This document shows positions 47,519-56,028 of a DNA stretch of 64,000 bases, in pieces. Origin of the DNA: Moraxellaceae bacterium (GTDB taxonomy: Bacteria; Pseudomonadota; Gammaproteobacteria; Pseudomonadales; Moraxellaceae); contig JAQZBP010000001.1 of the NCBI GenBank assembly GCA_029237815.1, positions 1 through 64,000 on the forward strand, in the 5' to 3' direction. Every line of letters begins with the position of its first letter. Positions within the stretch are counted from its first letter, which is position 1. A model generated the notes under the pieces. That model was not told where the DNA came from and did not search any database. It saw only the letters and a program-made list of their open reading frames with translations. The position numbers were made by a program, and so were the translations under genes.

Positions 47519-47908
47519 ATGCAGAAGCGGCAAGTGCTGATCGGAATCATCGCAGCAGTGGTGCTGCTCGCGGCAGGCGGTTTCTGGTGGTTCACCCAGG
47601 GCGCCGCCCCGGTCGAGGACGAAACGGTGGTGATGGCACCGCCACCCGCTCCGCCGGCCCCGCCTCCCGCCCCGGTCGTTGCCGACGACGCCACGAAAGC
47701 ACCGGCCGAATCCGACGCCGTCGCGCTCAGCGAAGAGGAACTCGACCGCGTGAAGGCGGAAGCCGATGAGCTCGCTGCCCGTGCCGCCGACCTGGAAGAG
47801 CAGGTCCGCGACGGCGAGATGATCCTGGACGCCCAGGCCAAGCAGATCGCCAAGCTCGAAGCCGAGCTGAAGAAGGCGAAAGCCGACACCAAGGCCCCGA
47901 AGAAGTAA
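47519..47908 (+). CDS. Membrane-anchored Pro-rich coiled-coil protein
   Basis: A 129-residue bitopic protein: one N-terminal membrane helix (about 7-26, LIGIIAAVVLLAAGGFWWF), a Pro/Ala linker (about 38-58, PPPAPPAPPPAP), then a long acidic-basic coiled coil from about 68 to 125 (EEELDRVKAEADELAARAAD) and a lysine tail. The design suits a periplasmic tether that spans to the cell wall or outer membrane. No family recognised; translation signal AGGAGAACAAG precedes the ATG. Confidence 0.65.
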   Translation: MQKRQVLIGIIAAVVLLAAGGFWWFTQGAAPVEDETVVMAPPPAPPAPPPAPVVADDATKAPAESDAVALSEEELDRVKAEADELAARAADLEEQVRDGEMILDAQAKQIAKLEAELKKAKADTKAPKK

Positions 47909-48015
47909 CAAGTCCCCCGTAAAACTCCCGGGCAACGCCGCACTGCCGCCTACTTTGTCGCATTGCGCGGCGGGAGGCAGTCGCTAGCATGGCAGCTCCG
48001 CCACAGGAGACTGCC

Positions 48016-49038
48016 ATGCGCCCAACGCTCCTCTCCGCCCTCTTCCTGCTCTCTGCCCTGGCTCTGCCGACCTTTGCGGCCCGGCCGCTGCCGCCGGCCG
48101 ACCCGCGCCTCGACGCTACCGCCTGCCAACGCATCTCCACCGGCCCCGGGCCGCACAGCCTGCTGCCCCTGCCCGGCAGCACGCGCCTGCTGATCTCCAG
48201 CCACGACCGCCGCGCCTTCGAGAAGCCGGGCGAGCTCTATGCCTACGACACGACCGCCGCGCGCCTGCTGCGCCTGCCGCGCAGTGACGAGCCGAAGGGC
48301 CTCGTGCTGCGGCCGCACCACATGGACATCGTGTCGCGCGGCAACGAGACGCTGCTCTACCTGATCAACCATGACGAAGGCACGCCCAACAGCACCCGCC
48401 ACAGCATCCTCGTCTACGCCGTGCAGGGCGACCGTCTCGTCTTCCGCCAGCGCTTCACCGACCCACTGCTGAGCTCGCCCAACCACCTGTCCGTCGCACC
48501 CGACGGCGACATCTACGTGACCAACGACCGCCGCGACGGCAGCAGCGTGATGGAGCTGCTGCTGCGCCAGAAGAAAGCCACACTGGTGCACTTCCGCGAG
48601 GGCCGGGGCTGGCGCATCGTGGCCGAGGGCATGAGTTTTCCCAACGGCGTGGAGGCCGAGGACGAACGCGTCATGGTGGTGAAGACCTTCGGCAACGAGA
48701 TGCTCACCTGGCCGCGCTACGAGGACGGCACGCTGGGGCCGCGCCAGAGCCTGCTCAGCCTGCCGCAGCTCGATGGCCTCAACCCGGGCCCGGAACCCGG
48801 CACCTGGCTGACGGTGTCCCATGGCGGGCTCGTCGACTTCATGCGCCACAAGGGCAGCAGCGGGCACGCCTCGCCCGGCACCATCTACCTCGTGAATCCG
48901 GCCCAGCGCACCTACACGCCCTTCTTCGCGGACGACGGCCGGCGCATCAGCGCCATGTCCAACGCCGTGCTGGCGCACAAGGCCTTGTGGATCGGCCAGT
49001 CCTTCGACAGCTTCATCCTGCGCTGCCCGCTGCGCTGA
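48016..49038 (+). CDS. Exported paraoxonase/arylesterase-like beta-propeller protein
   Basis: A 340-residue protein with a signal peptide (1-21, ending TFA) and a six-bladed propeller of the PON/SMP-30 kind. Features include HHMDIVSRGNETLLYLINHD, SSPNHLSVAPDGDIYVTND (calcium/active-site Asn/Asp region), FPNGVEAEDERVMVVKTFGN and GLNPGPEPGTWLTVSHGG. Lactonase or arylesterase activity is inferred from the family. ATG 48016 is 7 bp after AGGAG. Confidence 0.8.
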   Translation: MRPTLLSALFLLSALALPTFAARPLPPADPRLDATACQRISTGPGPHSLLPLPGSTRLLISSHDRRAFEKPGELYAYDTTAARLLRLPRSDEPKGLVLRPHHMDIVSRGNETLLYLINHDEGTPNSTRHSILVYAVQGDRLVFRQRFTDPLLSSPNHLSVAPDGDIYVTNDRRDGSSVMELLLRQKKATLVHFREGRGWRIVAEGMSFPNGVEAEDERVMVVKTFGNEMLTWPRYEDGTLGPRQSLLSLPQLDGLNPGPEPGTWLTVSHGGLVDFMRHKGSSGHASPGTIYLVNPAQRTYTPFFADDGRRISAMSNAVLAHKALWIGQSFDSFILRCPLR

Positions 49039-49120
49039 GCCGGCCGGGTGCGCCACGCGCCCTTGCATTAGAAAGCGAATCCCTGCACAAGGAGCGACCA
49101 CCCTCCCTGCCGAATCCGCC

Positions 49121-50347
49121 ATGCGCAACCGCAACGCCAGCCTGCCCTTCATTCTCATCACGGTGTTCATCGACGTCCTCGGCATCGGCCTCATGCTGCC
49201 GGTGCTGCCGGCGCTGATAGGCTCGCTTACCGGCTCGCCCGACCTGCAGTCGTGGTGGTACGGCGCGCTGCTCGTGACTTACGGCATCGTGCAGTTCCTG
49301 TGCGTGCCGCTGCTCGGCGCGCTGAGCGACCGCTACGGCCGGCGGCCGGTGCTGCTGCTCTCCATTTTCGGGCTCGGCATCAGCTACCTGATCACGGCCA
49401 CCACGCACTCGCTGCCGCTGCTCGTGGTCAGCCGCATCATCAGCGGCGCCACCGGCGCCAGCTTCACGGTGGCGAGCGCCTACGTGGCCGACATCACGCC
49501 GCCCGAGCAGCGCGGCCGCGGCTTCGGCGCCATCGGCGCCGCCTTCGGCATGGGCTTCATCTTCGGGCCGGTGATCGGCGGCCTGCTGGGCGCGGTCGAC
49601 CTGCGCCTGCCGTTTTTTGTCGCGGCGGCGCTCTCGCTGCTCAACTGGCTCTACGGCTTCTTCGTGCTGCCGGAATCGCTGCCGGCGGAGAAGCGCGCGC
49701 CGGTGTCGCTGAAGCGCGCCAATCCGCTCGGCGCCTTCTTCCACCTGGCGCAGCTGCGCGGCGCCGGCGGGCTGGTCTGGGTCTTCGCCCTCACCATGCT
49801 GGCGCAGTGGGTGCTGCACAGCAGCTGGGTGCTCTACACCAGCTTCCGCTTCGGCTGGGGGCCGCAGCAGAACGGAATGGCGCTGTTCGTGGTCGGAGTG
49901 AACGCCGCCATCGTGCAGGGCCTGCTGCTCGGCCGGCTCATCCATCGCTTCGGGGAGCGGCGGCTCGCGCTCATGGCGATGACCTCCGCAGTGGTCGTGT
50001 ACTGCGGCTATGGCCTCGCCAACCAGGGCTGGATGATGTACGCGCTCATCCTCGCCAACTTCCTGTCCTTCGCCTCGGCGCCGTCGCTGCAGGCGCTGGT
50101 GTCGAAGGCGGCGGCCGTGCACGAGCAGGGCGTGACGCAAGGCGCGCTCAATGCCATCACGAGCGTGATGACCGTCATCGGCCCGCTCCTCAGCACGCCG
50201 CTCCTGGCCATGGTGGCCCACCTGCCGCCAGGCGACTGGCGCATGGGCTCGATCTACTTCCTGTGCTCCGCCCTGCAGGCGACCGCCCTCGTCATCGCCT
50301 GGCGGCACTTCCGGCAGGCGCCCGCCACGGCGCCCGTGACGACCTGA
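49121..50347 (+). CDS. MFS efflux transporter, TetA/TCR-like
   Basis: A 408-residue, 12-helix major facilitator with the N-terminal TetA-like segment FIDVLGIGLMLPVLPALIGS, the loop 2-3 motif A as GALSDRYGRRPVLLLS, and motif C GFIFGPVIGGLLG in TM5, typical of drug-proton antiporters. It is closest in pattern to the TCR/Tet and multidrug group; an actual substrate, including tetracycline, cannot be assigned from sequence. Confidence 0.85.
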   Translation: MRNRNASLPFILITVFIDVLGIGLMLPVLPALIGSLTGSPDLQSWWYGALLVTYGIVQFLCVPLLGALSDRYGRRPVLLLSIFGLGISYLITATTHSLPLLVVSRIISGATGASFTVASAYVADITPPEQRGRGFGAIGAAFGMGFIFGPVIGGLLGAVDLRLPFFVAAALSLLNWLYGFFVLPESLPAEKRAPVSLKRANPLGAFFHLAQLRGAGGLVWVFALTMLAQWVLHSSWVLYTSFRFGWGPQQNGMALFVVGVNAAIVQGLLLGRLIHRFGERRLALMAMTSAVVVYCGYGLANQGWMMYALILANFLSFASAPSLQALVSKAAAVHEQGVTQGALNAITSVMTVIGPLLSTPLLAMVAHLPPGDWRMGSIYFLCSALQATALVIAWRHFRQAPATAPVTT

Positions 50348-50417
50348 GCGCGTCCACCGTCATCCGCGCGCCCAGGGCCGCTGCTGCAGACACCGCCGCG
50401 GCCCCGCCCGGGCGCGC

Positions 50418-50449
50418 AAAAAAAAGCCCCGCAGTGCGGGGTTTTTTCA
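50418..50449. terminator. Bidirectional terminator between the MFS gene and the TRAP operon
   Basis: Stem AAAAAGCCCCGC / GCGGGGTTTTTT with A8 and T6 tracts separates convergent genes. Confidence 0.88.
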
Positions 50450-50466
50450 TGAAGCCGGTGCGAGGT

Positions 50467-51747
50467 TCACTGGATGAACACGAGGCTCAGCCACGGCACA
50501 TAGGTGATGATCAGCGCCGCCAGTAGCAGCACCGCCGTAAAGGGCAAGGCGGCGTAGGCCAGCGTCATCAGCGGCTTGCGGAAGCGGAAGCTGCCGATGA
50601 CCAGGTTCATGCCCACCGGCGGCAGGCAGTAGCCGATCTCCATGGTCGCCAGGAAGATGATGCCGAGGTGCACCGGGTGCACGCCGTAGCCCACCGCCAT
50701 CGGCAGGATCAGCGGCACCATGATCACAAGCGCCGAGAAGATGTCGAGCATCATGCCGAGCAGGAGCAGGAAGACGGTGAGCGCGAGCAGGAACACGTAC
50801 TTGCTCTGGATATGCTCGCGCACGAGATCGAAGAGCCGCGTCGGCACTTCCGCATCGATCAGCCAGTTGGTGAAGGACATGGCGACGCCGACGATGAGCA
50901 GCACGCTGCCCACCATCATCATGGCCTCGCGCATGATGCGCGGCAGCGCCGCAGGCCTGATCTCGCGATAGATCAGCACCTGGGTGATGAGCACGTACAG
51001 CGCCGTCACCGCGGCCGCTTCCGACACGGCAAAGAAGCCGCCATAGATGCCGGCAAACACGAACACCGGCAGCGGCAGTTCCCACTTGGCCTCGGCCGCG
51101 GCGGCGCGCAACTCGCCCCAGGTAAACTTCTGCAGCGGGATGTTGTGCTGCTTCGTCACGCGCAGGCCGAACAGCGACAGCGCGATGATCATCACGAGGC
51201 AGGGCAGCAGGCCCGCGGTGAACACGTCCTGGATGGTGACGCCGGCGCCGGAGGGCAGCTGCTGCGCGATCACGGCATAGAGGATCAGTGGCAGCGACGG
51301 CGGCAGCAGCAGGCCGAGCGCGCCCGAGCTCGTCACGAGCCCCAGCGAGAAGCGGTCGGGATAGCCCGCCATCTTGAGCGCCGGATACAGCATGGCCCCC
51401 AGCGCGACGATGGTGACGCCGCTGGCACCGGTGAAGGCCGTGAGGAAGGCGCAGGTGAGGAAGGCCACCACCGGCAGGCCGCCCGGCATCCAGCCGAGGC
51501 CGGCGCGCGCCAGGCGCACCAGGCGCTCCGAGGTGCGCGATTCGCCGAGCAGGTAGCCGGCCAGCGTGAACATGGGCAGGGCCAGCAGCAGCGGCGTATC
51601 GACCAGGCGGTACATCTCGACCGCGATCACGGTGAGCGGCGTCTCGCCCGAGTAGAAGCCCAGCATGGCCGCCGCGGCGATCACCGCGAAGATCGGCGTG
51701 CCCGCCAGCGCGGCGATGATGATGATGGCGATGAGCAGGAAGATCAC
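50467..51747 (-). CDS. dctM: TRAP transporter large membrane subunit (DctM family)
   Basis: The 426-residue translocation subunit of a tripartite ATP-independent periplasmic transporter that uses the ion gradient. About 12 hydrophobic segments, including the family motifs TGASGVTIVALGAMLYPAL, LLLPPSLPLILYAV and YCLPPVGMNL. Start is GTG at 51747, overlapping the dctQ stop (GTGA), which fits translational coupling; the frame is open further upstream but that part lies in dctQ. Last gene of dctPQM. Confidence 0.92.
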   Translation of the reverse strand: MIFLLIAIIIIAALAGTPIFAVIAAAAMLGFYSGETPLTVIAVEMYRLVDTPLLLALPMFTLAGYLLGESRTSERLVRLARAGLGWMPGGLPVVAFLTCAFLTAFTGASGVTIVALGAMLYPALKMAGYPDRFSLGLVTSSGALGLLLPPSLPLILYAVIAQQLPSGAGVTIQDVFTAGLLPCLVMIIALSLFGLRVTKQHNIPLQKFTWGELRAAAAEAKWELPLPVFVFAGIYGGFFAVSEAAAVTALYVLITQVLIYREIRPAALPRIMREAMMMVGSVLLIVGVAMSFTNWLIDAEVPTRLFDLVREHIQSKYVFLLALTVFLLLLGMMLDIFSALVIMVPLILPMAVGYGVHPVHLGIIFLATMEIGYCLPPVGMNLVIGSFRFRKPLMTLAYAALPFTAVLLLAALIITYVPWLSLVFIQ

Positions 51748-52274
51748 GGCGCACCCCCTTCGAAGGGCAGGCCATGCCCGCCCCCGCCCTGCGGCAGCGC
51801 GCGCCAGGGTAGCAGCACGGCCAGCAGCAGGTAGCGCAGCGCGATCACCGTGAAGGCGATGGGCATGATGCTCTCGCACACCCAGGTCGGCACGTTGGCG
51901 AAGGCCATCACCGGTGCTTCATATTCCATCTTCACGAAATCGAAGGTGTACCAGGCGAGCGCGGCGCAGATGCCGGCCGTGAACAGCGCATTGAACACCG
52001 CCACCACTTTCGCGGCCGGCGTCGGCAGGAAGCGGCCCAGGATGTCGATGCTGATGTGCCGGTGCTCGCGGCTCGCCGCCATGGCGCCGGCGAGGCCGAT
52101 CCACAGCACGAGCACGCGCAGGAAGCTCTCGGCCCAGAGGAAACCGCCGTCAAAACCGTTGCGCAGCACGATCTGCAGCACGGCAAGGCCGACCATGGTG
52201 AGCAGCAGGCCGACCAGCAGGCCGTCCTCCAGCCAGTGCAGGACCCGGAGTCCGCGCGTGAGCCACTCCCGCAT
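51744..52274 (-). CDS. dctQ: TRAP transporter small membrane subunit (DctQ family)
   Basis: A 176-residue, four-helix membrane protein with the DctQ-type core LRVLVLWIGLAGAMAASREH followed by HISIDILGRFLP. It pairs with DctM. The ATG directly follows the dctP TAA with no gap and the stop overlaps the dctM GTG by 4 bp. Confidence 0.9.
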   Translation of the reverse strand: MREWLTRGLRVLHWLEDGLLVGLLLTMVGLAVLQIVLRNGFDGGFLWAESFLRVLVLWIGLAGAMAASREHRHISIDILGRFLPTPAAKVVAVFNALFTAGICAALAWYTFDFVKMEYEAPVMAFANVPTWVCESIMPIAFTVIALRYLLLAVLLPWRALPQGGGGHGLPFEGGAP

Positions 52275-53288
52275 TTACTTCTTTCCGGCGCGCGCGGCGG
52301 CGATCAGGCCGTTCAGCTGCTGCGCGGCGGCGGCACTGACGATGCCGTCCTTGATCATCTGCGCCGTCGCCATCTCGCCGTTCTTTTCCCACTCCGCGAT
52401 CTCGACGGCATTCGGCTTCACCGGCTTGATGCCCTGCTTCATGAGCGCGTTATAGGCGGAGACGTTGTCCTTGCGGTTCTGCGCGTCGATGTCGCGGAAC
52501 ACGCGCGTCATGACCTCGCGCACCACGGCCTGGTCGGCCGGCGCGAGCTTCGCGAAAGTCTTTTTGTCGATGGCCATGGTGCCGATGAAATAGCTGAGCG
52601 GCAGGTCGGTCAGGTACTTCACCTGGGTGTGCCACTGCAGCGCCACGGCGCCGATGGGCGAGGACGCGACGGTATCGATGATGCCGGTCTGCAGGCTGGG
52701 CAGCACGTCGGCCAGCGACAGCGGCACCGGGCTCACCTGGAACACCTTCATGCCGACTTCGGACTGGTGGTCGTTGTCGGGAATCCACACGCGCTGCTTG
52801 CGCAGGGCGGCAACCGAGCTCACCGGCACGTTCTTGCTCATGGCGTAGGCGAAGCCGCCCTCGGCGAAGCCGAAGTTGACGAAGCCGCCTTCCTCGAGCT
52901 GCTTCGAGAGCGTGGCGTCCATGCGGCTGCGCACGTAGTCGACCTCGTCGAAGCTGCGGAACTTGAGCGGCAGCGAATACACCTGCAGGTCGCGCGCGGC
53001 GTCGGCGAGGCTGCCGCCAGTCAGCGCGCCGCCGTGCAGCTGGCCGATCTTGATCTTGTTCAGCACGGCGCGGTCGGTGCCCATGCTGCCGCCGGTGTAG
53101 AACTTGAGCTCGACGCGGCCTTCGGTGCGCGTCTTGATCTCGGTGGCGCCGGCGCGCATTTTCGTCATCCAGCCCGAGCCGTCCGGCGAGAGCGTGGCGA
53201 TCTTCAGGGTCTGCGCGTGGGCGGCAGGTACGACGGCGGTGGTGGCCAGCAGGCCCGCGGCCACGAGGGCCAGCAGTTTGCGCGTCAT
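52275..53288 (-). CDS. dctP: TRAP transporter solute-binding protein (DctP family)
   Basis: A periplasmic binding protein of 337 residues. Signal peptide 1-25 (ending AHA), then TLKIATLSPDGSGWMTKMRA, a central FAEGGFAYAMSKNV, and the C-terminal helix. The usual carboxylate-binding Arg cannot be pinned down without alignment, so substrate is not assigned. GGAG precedes ATG 53288. A TatT-type lipoprotein gene lies upstream, separated by a hairpin. Confidence 0.9.
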   Translation of the reverse strand: MTRKLLALVAAGLLATTAVVPAAHAQTLKIATLSPDGSGWMTKMRAGATEIKTRTEGRVELKFYTGGSMGTDRAVLNKIKIGQLHGGALTGGSLADAARDLQVYSLPLKFRSFDEVDYVRSRMDATLSKQLEEGGFVNFGFAEGGFAYAMSKNVPVSSVAALRKQRVWIPDNDHQSEVGMKVFQVSPVPLSLADVLPSLQTGIIDTVASSPIGAVALQWHTQVKYLTDLPLSYFIGTMAIDKKTFAKLAPADQAVVREVMTRVFRDIDAQNRKDNVSAYNALMKQGIKPVKPNAVEIAEWEKNGEMATAQMIKDGIVSAAAAQQLNGLIAAARAGKK

Positions 53289-53321
53289 GGAAAGTCTCCG
53301 TGTCTGCAATGTCACAACATC

Positions 53322-53354
53322 AAAAAACAAAAGGGCCGGTCGCGACCGGCCTCT
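53322..53354 (-). terminator. Hairpin between TatT-type gene and dctP
   Basis: Perfect 18-nt palindrome GGCCGGTCGCGACCGGCC followed on the minus strand by CTTTTGTTTTTTG. It could be an intrinsic terminator or an attenuator reducing dctPQM relative to the upstream gene. Confidence 0.75.
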
Positions 53355-53367
53355 TGTGGCGATTGCC

Positions 53368-54252
53368 TCAGAAATATTCGTCGGCGGATTTCAGCAGGCT
53401 TTCGGCTTCCTGCTGGGCAAGACGGTTGCTCAGCGTCCAGCCCGGCCAGTGCGGATCGGCGGCCGTCACCTCGGCGAGGAGGCGGTCGTGCAGCTCGCGG
53501 TCGTAGGCCGGACGGGCAATGTTCTTTGCGTAATACACCTTGGCCATCAGGTTGTGGCCCTCGGAGAGGGCGATGGCCCGCTCGAAATGCGTCGTGCCGA
53601 GCGCTGGGCGGCCGCCCAGCGCGGGCGGGATCGCGGTGGCGATCACCGCCATGTAGAGATGCGCGGCGCCGCCCTGGTAGGTCTCGTCCAGCGCGAGCAC
53701 GCGCTGCATGATGGCTTCCACGCGCGGCAGGTCGGCAACGGCATTGAAGTCCTCGCTATGGGTCTGGATCCAGCCGGCCCAGGTCGAGCCCAGCGTGTAC
53801 AGCAGGGGCACGTCGTCTTCCGCGTCGTCGAGTTCGGCTAGGCGGGACTGCAGGTCGGCAACGGCCATCGTGCGCACGCCACAGAGTTCTTCATATTCGA
53901 GGCAGGCCGCCTCGGCGGCGTAGCCGAGGGCCTTCTCGCTGAGGCGCGCGGCACGCGCCGGGTCCTTGACGAAGGCGCCGGCATAGGCGGCGTTGAGACC
54001 GGCGGCCGCCTGGCGGAAGGACGCACTGTCCGGCTCCTGCCGTACCAGCGCATCGAGCAGCAGCAGGTAAGAAGCGGAGCCCGCCTCGACCACGGCAGGA
54101 TCATCGTTGTCCATCATGGCGCCGGAGAGATTGCCGGCGAAGCGGGTGGCCATGCTGCCGCAGCCGCCCAGCAGCAATGCGGCCAGCACGGTGAGTAGCA
54201 CCGGCAGCCGGGGGGCAAAGCGGCGGCCGGCCACATCCGGGGAGAAGGGCAT
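53368..54252 (-). CDS. TRAP-associated TatT-family lipoprotein
   Basis: A 294-residue predicted lipoprotein: N-terminal membrane segment with lipobox LLLGGC (about residue 31), then helical repeats of TPR-like kind (LYTLGSTWAGWIQTHSEDF, AAHLYMAVIATAIPPALGGR, ALSEGHNLMAKVYYAKN). This matches the TatT family described with TRAP solute-binding proteins in Treponema, where a trimer embraces the P-subunit. Its place before dctPQM supports a partner role. Confidence 0.82.
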   Translation of the reverse strand: MPFSPDVAGRRFAPRLPVLLTVLAALLLGGCGSMATRFAGNLSGAMMDNDDPAVVEAGSASYLLLLDALVRQEPDSASFRQAAAGLNAAYAGAFVKDPARAARLSEKALGYAAEAACLEYEELCGVRTMAVADLQSRLAELDDAEDDVPLLYTLGSTWAGWIQTHSEDFNAVADLPRVEAIMQRVLALDETYQGGAAHLYMAVIATAIPPALGGRPALGTTHFERAIALSEGHNLMAKVYYAKNIARPAYDRELHDRLLAEVTAADPHWPGWTLSNRLAQQEAESLLKSADEYF

Positions 54253-54422
54253 CGTGACGTCCTGACGATGGAAGAGCCGGATTTATATCACAACTCCCCC
54301 GCCCGCCATGACATGCGGCAGGATGCGGCGGCGAAACGCAGGCCGGCCGGCTGCTGGCGGCCCGGGCTTCTGGTTATGATGCCTGCTGGTTTCCTTCACA
54401 ATAAGAAAGCGAGCGCCTGCAC

Positions 54423-55856
54423 ATGCTCCTCACGCCGACCGACCGCCCCTTCGACTGGAAGAATCCGCCCCGCTTCGCGCTGGGTCTGGCCCTCGTCCTG
54501 CTGCTGATCTTCATTCCCTGGCACCTGGCCGACCTGCGCCTGCAGTCGGACCTGGCCGAGCAGCACCGCGCCAAGCTGCTGGTGACCGAATGGCCCCTGT
54601 ACGAAACGCACGCCCTCAAGACCGGCCAGCGCAGCACCCTGAACCGCCTCAAGGCCGACTACGCCGAAGGGCGCGAGAATCCTGAAAAGCTCGACGGCGT
54701 GGCGCTCTACGTGGCCATGGACGACGGCTTCGTCGCGGCCATGAAGAAACAGGGCCGCGACTACCTGGCGCCCGACCAGTTCACGCGCTGGGAGACGGCC
54801 CGCGACGAATTCGATCCGCAACGCGGCCGGTTGAGCGGCCGCGCCCTCGGCATCGACCCGCAGAAAGACACGCCGTTGCGCCCCATCACCTTCCTGACCT
54901 TCGGCCTCGTGCAGGCGGATGTCATCCAGTTCCTCAGCGCCATCCTGCTGATCATCACCCTCGGCATCGCCATCGAGCTCGCCATCGGCAGCGGCGCGGT
55001 GCTGGCGGCCTTTCTCGGCGGCGGCGTCACGGGCGCCATCGCCTTCCTGCTCAGCAATGGCGGCAACGTCATGCCCCTGTCCGGCGCGAGCGTCGGCATG
55101 GCCTCGGTGGCCGGCCTCTACCTGATGCACTTCCGCGGCACCCGGCTGCGCCTGTTCGGCCGCTTCGACGTGCCGGCCTACAGCTTCGCCCTGCTCTGGC
55201 TGCTGCTGGTGGCGGCGGAGTTCGTGCTGTCCCCGCTGCGCGTCAGCGAGGTGGTGGCGCGAGTCGCGGCGCTGGCCTCCGGCCCGTTCTGGGCCTTTGC
55301 CTACAACAAGTGGTTCGCGCACGCCGCCGACTACATGCCCGTGATCACCAGCGACGCACCGGAAGACGACAGCCAGAAGGCCTACCGCGAGAAACTGGCC
55401 AAGGCCCTCGATGCCGTGGCCCAGCTCGAATTCACCACGGCCCAGAAGCTGCTGCGCGAGATGGTCAAGGAATATCCGTCCGACCTGCGCGTGCTGACCC
55501 AGCTCTACTACGTGGAGAAACTCACGCCGGGCACGCCCGCGTTCGAGGCGGTGGCGCGGCGCCTGTTCAATTTCAGCACCGCCGACAGCGACGCCCTGGT
55601 CCTGCGCCTCTATCGCGACTACCTGCGCTACTCGCCGGAGAAGGTCGCGCTCGACGTCGACACCGGCATCAAGCTGGTGATGCGCTTCACCCGTATGGGC
55701 GAAGTCATGGAGGCCGACAAGCTGATGCGCATGGTGCTGGACAAGAAGACGGAACACGCGCTGATCGGCAAGACCGCCGCGGCACTCGCCGATGCGCTGG
55801 AGCGGCTGCGCGAACCCACCCGTGCCCGCTTCTTCCGGCAGGTGGCAAGCGGCTAA
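54423..55856 (+). CDS. Degenerate rhomboid-like membrane protein with C-terminal TPR-like region
   Basis: A 477-residue protein: TM1 about 18-36, an extended loop region to about 155, then five to six helices (about 156-295), then a soluble helical repeat region (about 315-477). TM4-5 has the rhomboid GxS site as GAS (Ser223) but the next residue is Val instead of Gly. The HxxxN-type loop residues in TM2 are replaced (FLTFGLVQADVIQFL), and the catalytic His of TM6 appears lost (VVARVAALASG). It therefore looks like a rhomboid pseudoprotease fused to a protein-binding domain; fold assignment is by pattern. Confidence 0.6.
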   Translation: MLLTPTDRPFDWKNPPRFALGLALVLLLIFIPWHLADLRLQSDLAEQHRAKLLVTEWPLYETHALKTGQRSTLNRLKADYAEGRENPEKLDGVALYVAMDDGFVAAMKKQGRDYLAPDQFTRWETARDEFDPQRGRLSGRALGIDPQKDTPLRPITFLTFGLVQADVIQFLSAILLIITLGIAIELAIGSGAVLAAFLGGGVTGAIAFLLSNGGNVMPLSGASVGMASVAGLYLMHFRGTRLRLFGRFDVPAYSFALLWLLLVAAEFVLSPLRVSEVVARVAALASGPFWAFAYNKWFAHAADYMPVITSDAPEDDSQKAYREKLAKALDAVAQLEFTTAQKLLREMVKEYPSDLRVLTQLYYVEKLTPGTPAFEAVARRLFNFSTADSDALVLRLYRDYLRYSPEKVALDVDTGIKLVMRFTRMGEVMEADKLMRMVLDKKTEHALIGKTAAALADALERLREPTRARFFRQVASG

Positions 55857-55872
55857 TCCCAGACTGACCGGC

Positions 55873-55908
55873 AATAAAAAAAACCGCTGCAGGCGGGTTT
55901 TTTTATTG
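55873..55908. terminator. Terminator after the rhomboid-like gene
   Basis: Stem AATAAAAAAAACCGC / GCGGGTTTTTTTATT with a short loop, 17 bp after the stop; long A and T runs make it work on both strands. Confidence 0.85.
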
Positions 55909-55983
55909 ATGTGACGCCACCGGACAACGTATCCGCCAAGCCCCCTGCTCCTGCCACCACCGCAATGACGCCCGCCTCTCAGG

Positions 55984-56016
55984 CAAGAAAAAGCCCGCAG
56001 CGGGCGGGCTCTTTCA
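55984..56016 (-). terminator. Terminator of the zinc-finger membrane gene
   Basis: On the minus strand AGCCCGCCCGCTGCGGGCT forms a hairpin followed by TTTTTC, 13 bp after the stop of the gene at 56029. Confidence 0.75.
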
Positions 56017-56028
56017 ACGTCGGCGGGG

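Noticed and set aside
50668-51834. 388-codon open frame on the plus strand
   Set aside because: Antisense of dctM with Arg/His/Gln-rich low-complexity translation.
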